This document shows, one piece after another, positions 48,137 through 59,605 of a stretch of DNA of 64,000 nucleotides (its first letter is position 1; each line of letters starts with the position of its first letter). This DNA is from Sphingomonas cannabina (GTDB taxonomy: Bacteria; Pseudomonadota; Alphaproteobacteria; Sphingomonadales; Sphingomonadaceae): positions 4,201,001-4,265,000 of the forward strand of contig NZ_CP090059.1 in assembly GCF_021391395.1 (NCBI RefSeq), given 5' to 3'. The position numbers and the translations under genes were made by a program. The notes beneath the pieces were generated by a model that made no database searches, had not been told where the DNA came from, and worked only from the letters and a program-made list of their open reading frames with translations.

Positions 48137-48715
48137 TCATCCTGTCCACTTCCGGACAATGCTGTTCATTTCCGGACGCGGCCGCTCCTCGATCGGCCGG
48201 GAGGGCGTACCGATAAAGACGAAACCGGCGATCCGTTCCGGCGCCGCGCCGAACAGGTCGCGCACCGCATCCGAATAGGCCGCCCAGCCGGTCAGCCAGC
48301 CGCCGGCGAAGCCCATCGCGGTGGCGGCATGGAGCAGGTTCATGCCGGCGGCGCCGGCCGACAGCTCCTGCTCCCACAGCGGGATGTGGCTGTCGGGCTT
48401 CGGCGCGGACAACACCACCACCAGCGCCGGCGCCTGGCGGGCAAAGCTGTCCATCGCCTCGATCTCCAGCCGCCCCGCCTCCGGCCGCTCGGCGCGATAG
48501 GCGGCGACCAGCTTCGCCGCGAAGGCATCGCGCGCCTCGGCCGGCACGATCACGAAGCGCCACGGCGCAAGCTTGCCGTGATCGGGCACGCGCGCGGCGA
48601 TCTCCAGCATGGCGTCGAGCTGGGCGTCGTCTGGACCGGGGCCGACCAGGTCGCGCGGCTTACCCGACCGGCGCGTGGCGAGCAGCGCGAGCGGGGAGGA
48701 GAGGTCGTTGAGCAT
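48137..48715 (-). CDS. Nitroreductase-family protein (YdjA-like)
   Basis: FMN-dependent oxidoreductase of 192 residues, with FMN-binding RRSGKPRDLVGPGPDDAQL, ARVPDHGKLAPWRFVIV, SAGAAGMNLLHAATAMGFAGGWLTGW and the C-terminal FVFIGTPSRPIEERPRP. The length and HGKLAPWRF motif match the short YdjA class, which acts as a dimer. Its physiological substrate is not known. It lies 37 bases upstream of the YtrA-type regulator on the same strand, so the two may be co-transcribed. Confidence 0.88.
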   Translation of the reverse strand: MLNDLSSPLALLATRRSGKPRDLVGPGPDDAQLDAMLEIAARVPDHGKLAPWRFVIVPAEARDAFAAKLVAAYRAERPEAGRLEIEAMDSFARQAPALVVVLSAPKPDSHIPLWEQELSAGAAGMNLLHAATAMGFAGGWLTGWAAYSDAVRDLFGAAPERIAGFVFIGTPSRPIEERPRPEMNSIVRKWTG

Positions 48716-48831
48716 GACGGTGCCCGTACCAGCCCCTCCACATCGCAACAATGTTTCACCGCGCCCGATTACGCGCTAATCTGATCGATCATCACTTGCC
48801 GTATCGACGGCCCTGGGGACCCTCGCATTCC

Positions 48832-50433
48832 ATGATCACACCTTCCGTCTCGGGCGGCGTTCCGGCCGATGCCAAGACCTTCCTCGGCCATCCGCGCGGC
48901 CTCTACATGCTGTTCTTCGCCGAGATGTGGGAGCGTTTCTCCTACTACGGCATGCGCGCGATCCTGGTCTTCTACCTCACCAAGCATTTCCTGCTCGGCG
49001 ACCAGCCCTCCTATGCGATCTACGGCGCCTATACCGCGCTCGTCTACATCACGCCCGTCATCGGCGGGATGATCGCCGACCAGTATCTCGGCGCGCGCAA
49101 GGCGGTGCTCGCCGGCGGCGCGTTCATCGCCTTCGGCCACCTGCTGATCGCGCTGGTCGAGGGACCGCACGGGATGCAGGGCGGCTATCTCGGCGGCTTC
49201 TACCTGGCGCTCGCGGCGATCATCGTCGGCACCGGCTTCCTCAAGGGCAACATCTCGGTGCTGGTGGGGCAGCTCTACGCGCGCGACGACGTGCGGCGCG
49301 ATCCCGCCTTCTCGATCTTCTACATGGGGATCAACCTGGGCGGGTTCCTCGGGCCGATCGTCGTCGGCTATCTCGGCGAGCGCGTCGGCTGGTCGTGGGG
49401 GTTCGGCGCGGCCGGGATCGGCATGATCCTCGGCCTGGTGGTGTTCGTGCTGTTCCAGCGCGAGCTGCACGGCGCGGGCGAGCCGCCGTCGCGCGAGGCG
49501 CTCAAGGCGCCGGTCGTCCCCGGCCTGTCGCGCGAATGGGCGACCTATCTGGCGGCAGCGCTCGGCGTGCTCGCGATCGGCTGGGTGATCCAGTATCAGA
49601 ACGCGGTCGGCTGGGCGCTGGTCGCCTTCGCGCTCGTCACCTTCGTCTACGTCCTCTACCGCGCGGTCGCGACGCTGCCGCGGGTCGAGCGCAACCGCGT
49701 GTTCGCCGCGCTCTACCTGATCGCGCTGTGCCCCTTGTTCTGGGCCTTGTTCGAGCAGCAGGGATCGTCGCTCAACATCTTCACCGACCGCTCGGTCGAC
49801 CGCGTCTATTTCGGCTGGGAGGTGCCGGCGTCGCTGTTCCAGTCGGTCAACTCGGTCTTCATCATCCTGTGCGCGCCGATGTTCGCGGGGCTGTGGACCT
49901 GGCTCAACAAGCGCAACCTCGAGCCGACCGCGGCCTTCAAGTTCGGCATCGGGCTGATCCTGGTCGGCGTCGGCTTCTTCGCGGTCATCGTCGGCGCCGG
50001 CACCGGGCGCGGCGGGCTGACCCCGGCGATGTACGTCATCCTGCTGTTCTTCTTCCACTCGGCGGCCGAGCTGTGCTTCTCGCCGGTCGGCCTGTCGTCG
50101 ATGACGCGGCTGTCGATCCCGTCGATGACTGGCCTCATGATGGGCAGCTGGTTCCTGGCGATGGCCGCCGGCAATTTCCTCGCCGGGCTGATCGCGCAGG
50201 CGACCGGCGCCGAGGGCGCGGGGGTCGAGGGAATGCTCGACGTCTATGCCAAGATCGGCTGGTGGTCGATCGGCATCGGGGTGATCGCGCTCGGCGTGGC
50301 GCCCTTCATCACCCGGCTGATGCACCTCGACTCGCTCGGCGAGCCGCAGGTCGACCACGCGATGGCGGGCGAGAACGAGCTGGCCGAGGGCGCAGCCGCA
50401 GGTCCGGATGCTAGCCGCGGACTTAAGGCTTAG
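48832..50433 (+). CDS. POT/PTR2-family proton-dependent oligopeptide transporter
   Basis: Inner-membrane di-/tripeptide symporter of 533 residues with about 14 membrane segments. The proton-coupling motif AEMWERFSYYGMRAILVFYL near residue 35 is the ExxER-type sequence of the family, and the signatures GGMIADQYLGARKAVLAGG and FSIFYMGINLGGFLGPIVVGYLGE follow. The start at 48832 is the first ATG giving the family N-terminus. Together with the two peptidases at 43296-47277 it indicates peptide use, though not in one operon. Confidence 0.9.
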   Translation: MITPSVSGGVPADAKTFLGHPRGLYMLFFAEMWERFSYYGMRAILVFYLTKHFLLGDQPSYAIYGAYTALVYITPVIGGMIADQYLGARKAVLAGGAFIAFGHLLIALVEGPHGMQGGYLGGFYLALAAIIVGTGFLKGNISVLVGQLYARDDVRRDPAFSIFYMGINLGGFLGPIVVGYLGERVGWSWGFGAAGIGMILGLVVFVLFQRELHGAGEPPSREALKAPVVPGLSREWATYLAAALGVLAIGWVIQYQNAVGWALVAFALVTFVYVLYRAVATLPRVERNRVFAALYLIALCPLFWALFEQQGSSLNIFTDRSVDRVYFGWEVPASLFQSVNSVFIILCAPMFAGLWTWLNKRNLEPTAAFKFGIGLILVGVGFFAVIVGAGTGRGGLTPAMYVILLFFFHSAAELCFSPVGLSSMTRLSIPSMTGLMMGSWFLAMAAGNFLAGLIAQATGAEGAGVEGMLDVYAKIGWWSIGIGVIALGVAPFITRLMHLDSLGEPQVDHAMAGENELAEGAAAGPDASRGLKA

Positions 50434-50489
50434 GGTGCACGCCGGGCGATGATGCGCTACTCTCTCCCCGAGCAAGGGGGAGGGCCGCC

Positions 50490-51194
50490 ATGTCACCGCT
50501 CGGCTGGGTCGTCGTCGCCGCGATCGCGTTCGTCGGATCGCATTTCCTGCTGTCGCATCCGCTCCGCGCGCCGGTCACCCGGGCGCTGGGCGAGCGGGGG
50601 TTCTTCGGACTCTATCTGCTCACCGCCTGGGCGACGCTGATCTGGCTCGGCTGGGCCTATGCGACCATGCCGCCGGAGACGCCGCTGTGGCCGGTCGGCG
50701 ACGGGTTGTGGATTGTCGGCACCGTGCTCATGTACGTCGCGAGCGTGCTGCTGATCGGCTCTTTCGCGCGCAACCCGGCTTTCCCCACCCGGCCCGGCAC
50801 CCCGCCGCCGACAGACGTGCCCGAGCCGCGCGGGGTGTTCAGCGTGACGCGCCACCCGATGATGTGGGCGTTCGCGCTGTGGGGCGTGACGCACATGCTG
50901 GTGATGCCTATCCCCTCGAACCTCGTGCTGGCGGGCGCGATCGCCGTGCTCGCGCTGGTCGGCGCGGCGCTGCAGGACCGGAAGAAGGAAGCGCAGCAGC
51001 CGGAACGCTGGCGCGCGTGGGAGGCGAAGACCAGCTATTGGCCCTTCGCCGCGATCGCCGCGGGGCGGACGCGGTTCACCCCGGCCGGCGTGGTGCCGGT
51101 GCTCGGCGGGCTCGCGCTGTGGCTCGCCGCCACCTGGGCGCACATCCCGCTCACCGGCTGGCCGGCGGGCGTGTGGAAGTGGATCGGCGGATGA
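50490..51194 (+). CDS. NnrU-family membrane protein
   Basis: Integral membrane protein of 234 residues with about six hydrophobic segments. Motifs SHFLLSHPLRAPVTRALGERGF, VTRHPMMWAFALWGVTHML and QDRKKEAQQPERWRAWEAKTSYWPF are typical of NnrU, related to isoprenylcysteine methyltransferase-like membrane proteins. NnrU is linked with nitric-oxide metabolism in some denitrifiers, but no denitrification genes are visible here, so the role is open. The stop overlaps the start of the GFA gene by 4 bases. Confidence 0.85.
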   Translation: MSPLGWVVVAAIAFVGSHFLLSHPLRAPVTRALGERGFFGLYLLTAWATLIWLGWAYATMPPETPLWPVGDGLWIVGTVLMYVASVLLIGSFARNPAFPTRPGTPPPTDVPEPRGVFSVTRHPMMWAFALWGVTHMLVMPIPSNLVLAGAIAVLALVGAALQDRKKEAQQPERWRAWEAKTSYWPFAAIAAGRTRFTPAGVVPVLGGLALWLAATWAHIPLTGWPAGVWKWIGG

Positions 51195-51598
51195 CGGAAC
51201 GGATCACGGAAGGCGGCTGCCGCTGCGGCGCGGTCCGCTACCGGGCGGTCGGGGAGCCGCGCGCCACCTCGCACTGCCACTGCAGCGACTGCCGCCGGAT
51301 GGCGGGCGCGCCGACGCTCGCCTGGGTGATCTTTCCCGAGGACAAGCTGGCGATCGTCGCGGGCGCGACCGCGATCCACGAGACCTCGCCCGGCGTCGAA
51401 TGGGGCTTCTGCGCGCGGTGCGGCACGACGCTGACCTACCGCCGCGCCAATCGGCCGGGCCTGTTCGACGTGACGACCGCGACCCTCGACGACCCCGAAG
51501 CCTTTCCGCCCGAGAAGGAGATCTGGACCGGCGAGCGGCTGTCGTGGGTCCGTTCGGACCCGGCGATCCCGCACTATCCGCGAACCAGCGCGGACTAG
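51191..51598 (+). CDS. GFA/CENP-V-domain zinc protein
   Basis: Cytoplasmic protein of 135 residues with the zinc ligands of the glutathione-dependent formaldehyde-activating (GFA) fold: GGCRCGAVRY, SHCHCSDCRR and GFCARCGTTLTYR. GFA proteins bind zinc and some bind S-hydroxymethyl-glutathione adducts, but most members have no tested activity. It is translationally coupled to nnrU by a 4-base overlap. Confidence 0.88.
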   Translation: MTERITEGGCRCGAVRYRAVGEPRATSHCHCSDCRRMAGAPTLAWVIFPEDKLAIVAGATAIHETSPGVEWGFCARCGTTLTYRRANRPGLFDVTTATLDDPEAFPPEKEIWTGERLSWVRSDPAIPHYPRTSAD

Positions 51599-51636
51599 GA
51601 TACGGAGAGTAGAGGATCGGCCGATCCGACCGCCCA

Positions 51637-52584
51637 TCAATTGGTAACGGCCGACGACAGTCTCGGGACGAGCCAGAGCTTGCCCGCCTTGACGTCCATG
51701 ACGAAGAAGAACCTGCCGAGCAGCCCCATGCCGAGCAAGCCGTCGCCGAACTCCGCGGGCCAGGGCTTGATGGTCGCCGGCACGTCCTTCTGCGCGACCG
51801 GTCCGATCCCGACCTCGGGCAATCGTGCCGAATCGACCATATGGAGCTGGCCCTCACCACCGGCGACAAGCTTCCCGGAGAGCTGCGCGTCCTTGATCCC
51901 GAGCCGCGCCCAGGCGGCCGGCATAAGGGAGAGGCCGTCGCTGGCGCCCATATCCACAGTCAGCAACAGCGTCTGTCCGTTGACCGTTACCTCGATCTGC
52001 GGCCTGTCGCCCCGAAGCGCGACCATGGGGAAGGCTTCAGGCGGTTTCGCCGCTCCGCTCGGCGCCAGCTGGAAGGTGCGGCGGCCGGGATCAACATTGA
52101 CCGACAATTCCCTGAAATGCTCGGCGCCGAGAACATACTCGATCTTGCGGCCGACCAGCTTGGAGAGCGGCGCCAGATCGACGGCGGCGGCCGGGCCCTG
52201 GATCGTCAACTGCCCCGGGATCGCGACCGGCACGGACAATGCCAGCCTGGCGGGCAACTCCCCGGTCGCCGTCCTGATCATCTTGGTCTTGGTGCCGAAT
52301 GCCAGTCCCGCCGCCTGCGCGAGACCGGCATCGATCAGGCTCGGACTGGCGCGATTGTCGAGCAGGGCCAGCACATCGCGGCCGGCGACGTTCGCCTTGA
52401 AGAGGATCAGGTTGCCCGCCGTTTCATATTGAACCGGCGCGCGCTTGTCCTTGGTGAGGAAGCGCAGTTGAACCGGATAGGTCTCCACCGGCTGCTGGTC
52501 GCCGGCCGAAGCGGGTTTCGAGACTTGAGGCGCGGCCTGGGGAGTTAGAACGAGAGCCGAAAGCAGCAGCATCCGCGACAGCAT
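51637..52584 (-). CDS. Retropepsin-like aspartyl-protease-fold protein with degenerate active sites
   Basis: Exported protein of 315 residues with a signal peptide (MLSRMLLLSALVLTPQA). Two retropepsin-like domains are visible. The first has ALLDNRASPSLID where D-T/S-G is expected, and the second has LTVDMGASDGLSL (DMG). FGDGLLGMGLLGRFFFVMDV is the typical hydrophobic flap/C-terminal part. Related proteins in sphingomonads are annotated aspartyl proteases. Loss of the canonical Asp-Thr-Gly in both halves suggests a binding or inactive role, although DMG could keep some function. Confidence 0.75.
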   Translation of the reverse strand: MLSRMLLLSALVLTPQAAPQVSKPASAGDQQPVETYPVQLRFLTKDKRAPVQYETAGNLILFKANVAGRDVLALLDNRASPSLIDAGLAQAAGLAFGTKTKMIRTATGELPARLALSVPVAIPGQLTIQGPAAAVDLAPLSKLVGRKIEYVLGAEHFRELSVNVDPGRRTFQLAPSGAAKPPEAFPMVALRGDRPQIEVTVNGQTLLLTVDMGASDGLSLMPAAWARLGIKDAQLSGKLVAGGEGQLHMVDSARLPEVGIGPVAQKDVPATIKPWPAEFGDGLLGMGLLGRFFFVMDVKAGKLWLVPRLSSAVTN

Positions 52585-52616
52585 TCAATGGCTCCCCTTC
52601 CATCGTCACCGCATTT

Positions 52617-54554
<1,938 letters not shown>

Positions 54555-54689
54555 CTGCAATCTCCTTTGCCGCGCCCTTTGCCCAAGGGTCATGGGAGGG
54601 CGCAAGTCTGAACGAACATTTCCGATCGACGACAATTCGCGACATAAATCCGCTGGACGGCCGGGCCTTGTCCGGTCATCTCATCGCGC

Positions 54690-56204
54690 ATGATGCCGCG
54701 TAGCCTGCTCGTCATCCTGACCGCCTCGGGCGCGCTCGCCGGCTGCGCCGTGGGACCGGACTATCACCCGAGGACCGCCGATCAGCTCGGCGTGCCGGAT
54801 GCCTATTCGGTGCCGGCGGACAGCACCCGGCGCGAGGACCTGACCCAATGGTGGACGCGCTTCGACGATCCGCTGCTCCAGCGGCTGGTCGCCAGCGCCG
54901 CCGCCACCAACCTCGACGTGGCGCAGGCGGTGACGCGGCTCCGCCAGGCGCGCGAATCGCTGGTGCAGGCGCGCGCCGACCTGCTGCCCAGCGTCAGCGG
55001 GTCGGGCAATTATTCGCGCAACGTCAACATCCGCGGCGGCACCAGCACGATCACCCTGCCCGACGGCACCGTCACCAACATCTCGCGCAGCTCGAACGAC
55101 AGCTTCTCGATCGGCGCCGACGCCTCCTATCAGGTCGACCTGTTCGGCGGCGTCCGCCGCGGCATCGAGAGCAGCCGCGCGCAATATCAGGCGACGGGCT
55201 ACGACTATGCCTCGGTGCTGATCTCGACCCAGTCGGAGATCGCGCGCAACTACATGCTCGCGCGGCAGGCGCAGGCGAACCTCGTCAATGCCAAGGCATC
55301 GCTCGCGATCCAGGACGACAATCTGCAGATAGCGCAGTGGCGCGTGCAGGCGGGCCTCGTCTCCTCGCTCGACCAGGAGCAGGCGCGCTCGCAGCGGGCG
55401 CAGACCGCAGCCTCGATCCCGCCGATCGAGCAGAGCTACAATGCTGCGGTCTCGCGCCTCGCGGTCCTGACCGGCCAGGCGCCAGGCGCGCTCAAAGGCG
55501 AGATGGAGGCGGTGAGGCCGATCCCCGAGGGCCCGAAGACGGTCGGCGTCGGCATCCCGGCCGAGACGCTGCGCCAGCGTCCCGACGTGCTCGCCGCCGA
55601 GCGCAACCTCGCGTCCGCGACCGCCCAGATCGGCGTCGCCAAGGCGCAGCTCTACCCCGCGCTGCGCCTCACCGGCAGCATCGACACCAACGCCAACATG
55701 ATCGGTTCGATCGGCGACATCATCACCGGCAGCGTCTTCGCCGGCCTCACCCAGCTCATCTTCGACGGCGGCCGCGTGCGCTCGCAGGTGCGCTCGAACG
55801 AGGCGGCGGCGGACGGCGCGCTGTTCGCCTACAAGGGCACCGTGCTGACCGCGCTGGAGGACGTCGAGAACGCGATCGTCGCGCTCAAGGCCGCCGAGGC
55901 GCGCGAACGCGAGTTCGCGGTGGCGCTGGATGCCGCGAACACCACCGCGATCCTCTCGCGCAGCCAGTACCAGGCCGGGCTCACCGACTTCACCACGCTC
56001 AATCAGGCCGAGGCGTCGCTGCTCTCCGCACGAAACGGCCTCACCCAGGCGCAATCCGACCGCGCGACCGCGCTCGTCCAGCTCTATGTCGCGCTCGGCG
56101 GCGGCTGGGACAGCACCGCCGTGCCCGAAGCGCCGCCCGCCGGCGCCCCGCAGGGCACCGTCGCCGCGGGCATACCCCCTTCGCCACCGCTGCAGGACCG
56201 CTGA
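54690..56204 (+). CDS. NodT/TolC-type outer-membrane efflux factor
   Basis: Outer-membrane channel lipoprotein of 504 residues: lipobox LAGCAVGPDY (Cys near residue 19), two outer-membrane efflux protein repeats of coiled-coil helices (LDVAQAVTRLRQARESLVQARADLLPS; RNYMLARQAQANLVNAKASL) and a C-terminal half with RPDVLAAERNLASATAQIGVAKAQLYPALRLTG, the RND/NodT signature. It is the first gene of a four-gene operon with MacA/MacB-like subunits, so it is the exit duct for that pump. Confidence 0.9.
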   Translation: MMPRSLLVILTASGALAGCAVGPDYHPRTADQLGVPDAYSVPADSTRREDLTQWWTRFDDPLLQRLVASAAATNLDVAQAVTRLRQARESLVQARADLLPSVSGSGNYSRNVNIRGGTSTITLPDGTVTNISRSSNDSFSIGADASYQVDLFGGVRRGIESSRAQYQATGYDYASVLISTQSEIARNYMLARQAQANLVNAKASLAIQDDNLQIAQWRVQAGLVSSLDQEQARSQRAQTAASIPPIEQSYNAAVSRLAVLTGQAPGALKGEMEAVRPIPEGPKTVGVGIPAETLRQRPDVLAAERNLASATAQIGVAKAQLYPALRLTGSIDTNANMIGSIGDIITGSVFAGLTQLIFDGGRVRSQVRSNEAAADGALFAYKGTVLTALEDVENAIVALKAAEAREREFAVALDAANTTAILSRSQYQAGLTDFTTLNQAEASLLSARNGLTQAQSDRATALVQLYVALGGGWDSTAVPEAPPAGAPQGTVAAGIPPSPPLQDR

Positions 56205-57601
56205 TGGCTACCAACACCGCAGAGCTCAACGACTTCCTCGGCGCCAAGAAGGTTCCCGCCTGGCGGCGCTGGGCGAAATGGGTGGCGATCGTCGTCGTCC
56301 TGCTGCTGCTCGCGCTGCTCGTCTCGCGCTGCGTGTTCGGTACCGCCGGCAAGCCCGAGTTCGAGACGCAGGCGGCGCGGCGGGGCAATCTCACCGTCAC
56401 CGTCTCGGCGACCGGCAAGCTCGCGCCGACCAATCAGGTGACGGTGGGCTCTCAGTTGTCGGGCCTGGTCACCAAGGTGATGGTCGACGTCAACGACCGC
56501 GTCACCGCCGGCCAGCCGCTCGCGCTGATCGATCCCGAGCAGATCGACGACCAGATCCGCCAGGGCGAGGCGCAGATCGCCGCCAACCAGGCGCAGGTCC
56601 GCGTCCAGCAGGCGACGGTGGCGGAGGCGCAGGCGCAGCTCCACCGGATGGAGGAGGTCTCGCGCCTGTCGGGCGGCCGCGTCCCGGCCAAGACCGAGAT
56701 GGAGACGGCGCGCGCCAACTACAGCCGCGCGGTCGCCTCGCTCAAGGCGTCGCAGGCGGCGGTGACGCAGGCCCAGGCGCAGCTCGCCCAGTCGCGCACC
56801 CAGCGTGCCCGCGCGGTGATCGTCTCGCCGGTGTCGGGCGTGGTGCTCGCGCGCCAGGTCGATCCGGGCCAGACCGTCGCCGCCTCGTTCAACACGCCGA
56901 CGCTGTTCGTGATCGCCGAGGACCTCTCCAAGATGAAGCTGGAGGTCGCGATCGACGAGGCCGACGTCGGCCAGGTCCAGCTCGGCCAGAACGCCAAGTT
57001 CACCGTCGACGCCTTCCCGGGCAAGACCTTCCCGGCGGTGATCACCCGCGTCGACCTGGGATCGAACCTGACGGTCGCCAACGCGACGTCGTCATCGTCC
57101 TCTTCCACCAGCGGTACGTCGAGCACGCAAGGGCAGGTGGTATCCTATGCCGCGGACTTGACCGTCGGCAATCCGACACTCGAGCTCCGCCCCGGCATGA
57201 CGGCAACCGCCGACATCGTCACCACGCAGAAGGGGAATGTCCTACTCGTCCCCAACGCCGCCCTCCGCTTCCGCCCCCAGACGGCGACAACCGCCCAGTC
57301 GGGCGGAGGCATCACGGGCGCGATCGGCATGCGCCCGCGCCGCATCGGCAACCGGGCGCAGCGCGAGGTCACCACCGACCGCGGCGCGCAGCAGACGATC
57401 TACGTCAAGGACGAACAGGGCAATCCCAAGCCGATCCAGATCACCACCGGCGACACCGACGGCACCGTCACCGAAGTGACCGGCGGCGACCTCAAGCCGG
57501 GCATGCAGGTGATCACCGGCCAGCTCTCCGGCAACAGCGACCGCGCCGCCACCAAGGGACAGCGGCGCCAGCGCACGGGCGGTCCGGGCGGCGGTGGCTG
57601 A
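56204..57601 (+). CDS. MacA-like periplasmic adaptor (membrane fusion protein)
   Basis: Adaptor of 465 residues with an N-terminal membrane anchor (WVAIVVVLLLLALLV, ~27-42), then a lipoyl half-motif (GNLTVTVSATGKLAPTNQVTVGSQLSGLV), an alpha-hairpin of about 85 residues, the second lipoyl half (ARAVIVSPVSGVVLARQVDPGQTVAASF) and a beta-barrel domain. A serine/threonine-rich run near residues 294-306 and a Gly/Arg-rich tail are low-complexity additions. It starts with a one-base overlap of the outer-membrane gene's stop. It would link the MacB pair to the outer-membrane channel; the substrate may be an antibiotic, peptide or lipid. Confidence 0.88.
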   Translation: MATNTAELNDFLGAKKVPAWRRWAKWVAIVVVLLLLALLVSRCVFGTAGKPEFETQAARRGNLTVTVSATGKLAPTNQVTVGSQLSGLVTKVMVDVNDRVTAGQPLALIDPEQIDDQIRQGEAQIAANQAQVRVQQATVAEAQAQLHRMEEVSRLSGGRVPAKTEMETARANYSRAVASLKASQAAVTQAQAQLAQSRTQRARAVIVSPVSGVVLARQVDPGQTVAASFNTPTLFVIAEDLSKMKLEVAIDEADVGQVQLGQNAKFTVDAFPGKTFPAVITRVDLGSNLTVANATSSSSSSTSGTSSTQGQVVSYAADLTVGNPTLELRPGMTATADIVTTQKGNVLLVPNAALRFRPQTATTAQSGGGITGAIGMRPRRIGNRAQREVTTDRGAQQTIYVKDEQGNPKPIQITTGDTDGTVTEVTGGDLKPGMQVITGQLSGNSDRAATKGQRRQRTGGPGGGG

Positions 57602-58319
57602 CGTGGCCGGTGATCCGATCATCTCGCTGCGCGGGGTCACCAAGACCTATGGCGAGGGCGCGACCGCCTTCCAGGCGCTGAAGGGCGTCGACCTCGACAT
57701 CCAGGCCGGCGATTTCGTCGCGGTGATGGGCCCGTCGGGCTCCGGCAAGTCGACGACGATGAACATCCTCGGCTGCCTCGACGTGCCGACCGAAGGGACC
57801 TTCCTGTTCCGCGGCCATCATGTCGAGACGCTCGACCGCGACCAGCGCGCGCTGCTGCGGCGGCGCTACCTCGGCTTCGTGTTCCAGGGCTTCAACCTGC
57901 TCTCGCGCACCAGCGCGCTCGAGAATGTCGAGCTGCCGCTGCTCTACCGCGGCGAGGACCGCAAGGCGCGTCACGACCAGGGCATGGCCGCGCTCGACAA
58001 GGTCGGCCTCGCGGAGTGGTGGGACCATACCCCCGCCGAGCTCTCCGGCGGCCAGCAGCAGCGCGTCGCCATCGCCCGCGCGATCGTGACCGAGCCCGCC
58101 GTGCTGCTCGCCGACGAGCCGACCGGCAATCTCGACAGCGAACGCTCGATCGAGATCATGGAGCTGTTGACCGACCTCAACAAGAACAGCGGCATCACCG
58201 TGCTCATGGTGACGCACGAGCCCGACATGGCGGCGTTCGCCCACACGGTCGTCCACTTCAAGGACGGGCTGGTCGAGCGGATCGAGGAGAACCACCGGCA
58301 GGGAGCGCCGGTGGCATGA
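57594..58319 (+). CDS. MacB-type ABC exporter ATPase
   Basis: ATPase of 241 residues from a GTG start that overlaps macA by 8 bases. Walker A GPSGSGKSTTMNILGCLD, signature LSGGQQQRVAIARAI, Walker B VLLADEPTGNLDSE and HEPDMAAFA (switch His). This is the LolD/MacB class of single-domain ATPases, here a separate protein from the permease rather than the fused form of E. coli MacB. Confidence 0.92.
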   Translation: MADVAGDPIISLRGVTKTYGEGATAFQALKGVDLDIQAGDFVAVMGPSGSGKSTTMNILGCLDVPTEGTFLFRGHHVETLDRDQRALLRRRYLGFVFQGFNLLSRTSALENVELPLLYRGEDRKARHDQGMAALDKVGLAEWWDHTPAELSGGQQQRVAIARAIVTEPAVLLADEPTGNLDSERSIEIMELLTDLNKNSGITVLMVTHEPDMAAFAHTVVHFKDGLVERIEENHRQGAPVA

Positions 58320-59524
58320 TCGGCACGACCTTCGTCCTCGCGATCCGGTCGATCCGGCGGCATATCCTGCGTTCGTTCCTCACCATCCTCGGCATCGTCA
58401 TCGGCGTGGCGGCGGTGGTGACGATGGTGACGCTGGGCAAGGCGACCACCGCGGCGGTGCAGAAGCAGATCGCCGCGCTCGGCACCAACGTGCTCCAGAT
58501 CCGCCCCGGTCAGGGCTTCGGCCGCGGCGGCGGCGGGCCGCGCCCGCCCGACTTCAAGCCCGAGGACGTCGAGGCGATCCAGCACCAGATCACCGGCGTC
58601 ACCGCGGTCGCCCCGCAAGCGCAGTCGACCGGCACCGCGATCTACGAGGGCTCCAACTGGTCGACCACGATCAACGGCACCACCAACGCCTATTTCCAGG
58701 TCCAGCCCTGGCCGACGCAGCAGGGCCGCACCTTCACCCCGATGGAGGAAGCGGCGGGCAAGGCCGCGTGCATCATCGGCAGCACAGTCTACACCAATCT
58801 CTACCGCGGCGGCCGCGCGGTGGGCACGCGAATGCGGATCGGCGGCATCTCGTGCGACGTGATCGGCGTGCTCTCGACCCGCGGCCAGCAGGGCTTCGGC
58901 GGCGACCAGGACGATGTCGTCATCATGCCGATCAAGGCGGTGCAGCGCCGCTTCACCGGCACCCGCGACATCCGGCTGATACTGGTCGGCGTCGACGACG
59001 ATTATTCGACCGCCACCGTCCAGGCATCGATCGAGGACCTGCTGCGCGAGCGGCGCAACATCACCGCGGGCAAGGACGACGACTTCAACATCTTCGATAC
59101 CAAGCAGATCAGCGACGCGCTCACTCAATCGACAACCATGCTCACCGGCATCGTCGCGGCGGTGGCGGCGATCAGCCTGGTGGTCGGCGGCATCGGCATC
59201 ATGAACATCATGCTGGTGTCGGTGACCGAGCGCACGCGCGAGATCGGCATTCGCCTGGCGATCGGCGCGGTGGCCAGCGAGGTGCTGATGCAGTTCCTGG
59301 TCGAATCGATCGTGCTGTCGATGCTGGGCGGCCTGGTCGGGCTAGTGCTCGGGCAGATTGCGGTGATCGTGATCTCGCCGCTGATCCAGGTCGACTATCT
59401 GTTCGATCCGCAGATCAACTTCGTCGCCTTCGCCATCTCGGCGCTGATCGGCGTGGTGTTCGGCTATTTCCCCGCACAGCGCGCAGCGGCGCTGAACCCG
59501 ATCGACGCGCTGCGGCACGAATAA
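58316..59524 (+). CDS. MacB-type ABC exporter permease
   Basis: Membrane subunit of 402 residues with four membrane segments: one after the N-terminal RSIRRHILRSFLTILGIVIGVAAVVTMVTLG and three at the C-terminus (TGIVAAVAAISLVVGGIGIMNIMLVSVTERTREIGIR; then VLSMLGGLVGLVLGQ and the last helix). A large periplasmic MacB domain lies between. Typical of tripartite mechanotransmission-type ABC exporters. It overlaps the ATPase gene by 4 bases and ends the operon before a hairpin repeat. Confidence 0.92.
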   Translation: MIGTTFVLAIRSIRRHILRSFLTILGIVIGVAAVVTMVTLGKATTAAVQKQIAALGTNVLQIRPGQGFGRGGGGPRPPDFKPEDVEAIQHQITGVTAVAPQAQSTGTAIYEGSNWSTTINGTTNAYFQVQPWPTQQGRTFTPMEEAAGKAACIIGSTVYTNLYRGGRAVGTRMRIGGISCDVIGVLSTRGQQGFGGDQDDVVIMPIKAVQRRFTGTRDIRLILVGVDDDYSTATVQASIEDLLRERRNITAGKDDDFNIFDTKQISDALTQSTTMLTGIVAAVAAISLVVGGIGIMNIMLVSVTERTREIGIRLAIGAVASEVLMQFLVESIVLSMLGGLVGLVLGQIAVIVISPLIQVDYLFDPQINFVAFAISALIGVVFGYFPAQRAAALNPIDALRHE

Positions 59525-59527
59525 AGT

Positions 59528-59605
59528 CCGTCATCCCGGCGAAAGCCGGGATCTCATGCCGTATCGCGCCTTCGCTGGAGATCCTGGCTTCCGCCGGGAC
59601 GACGG
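59528..59605. repeat. 78-bp palindromic repeat between convergent macB and mocA-like genes
   Basis: Left half ccgtcatcccggcgaaagcc and right half ggcttccgccgggacgacgg are imperfect inverted copies with an inner gaaagc/gcttcc variation. It fills the whole gap between two convergent stops and may terminate both. Confidence 0.8.
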
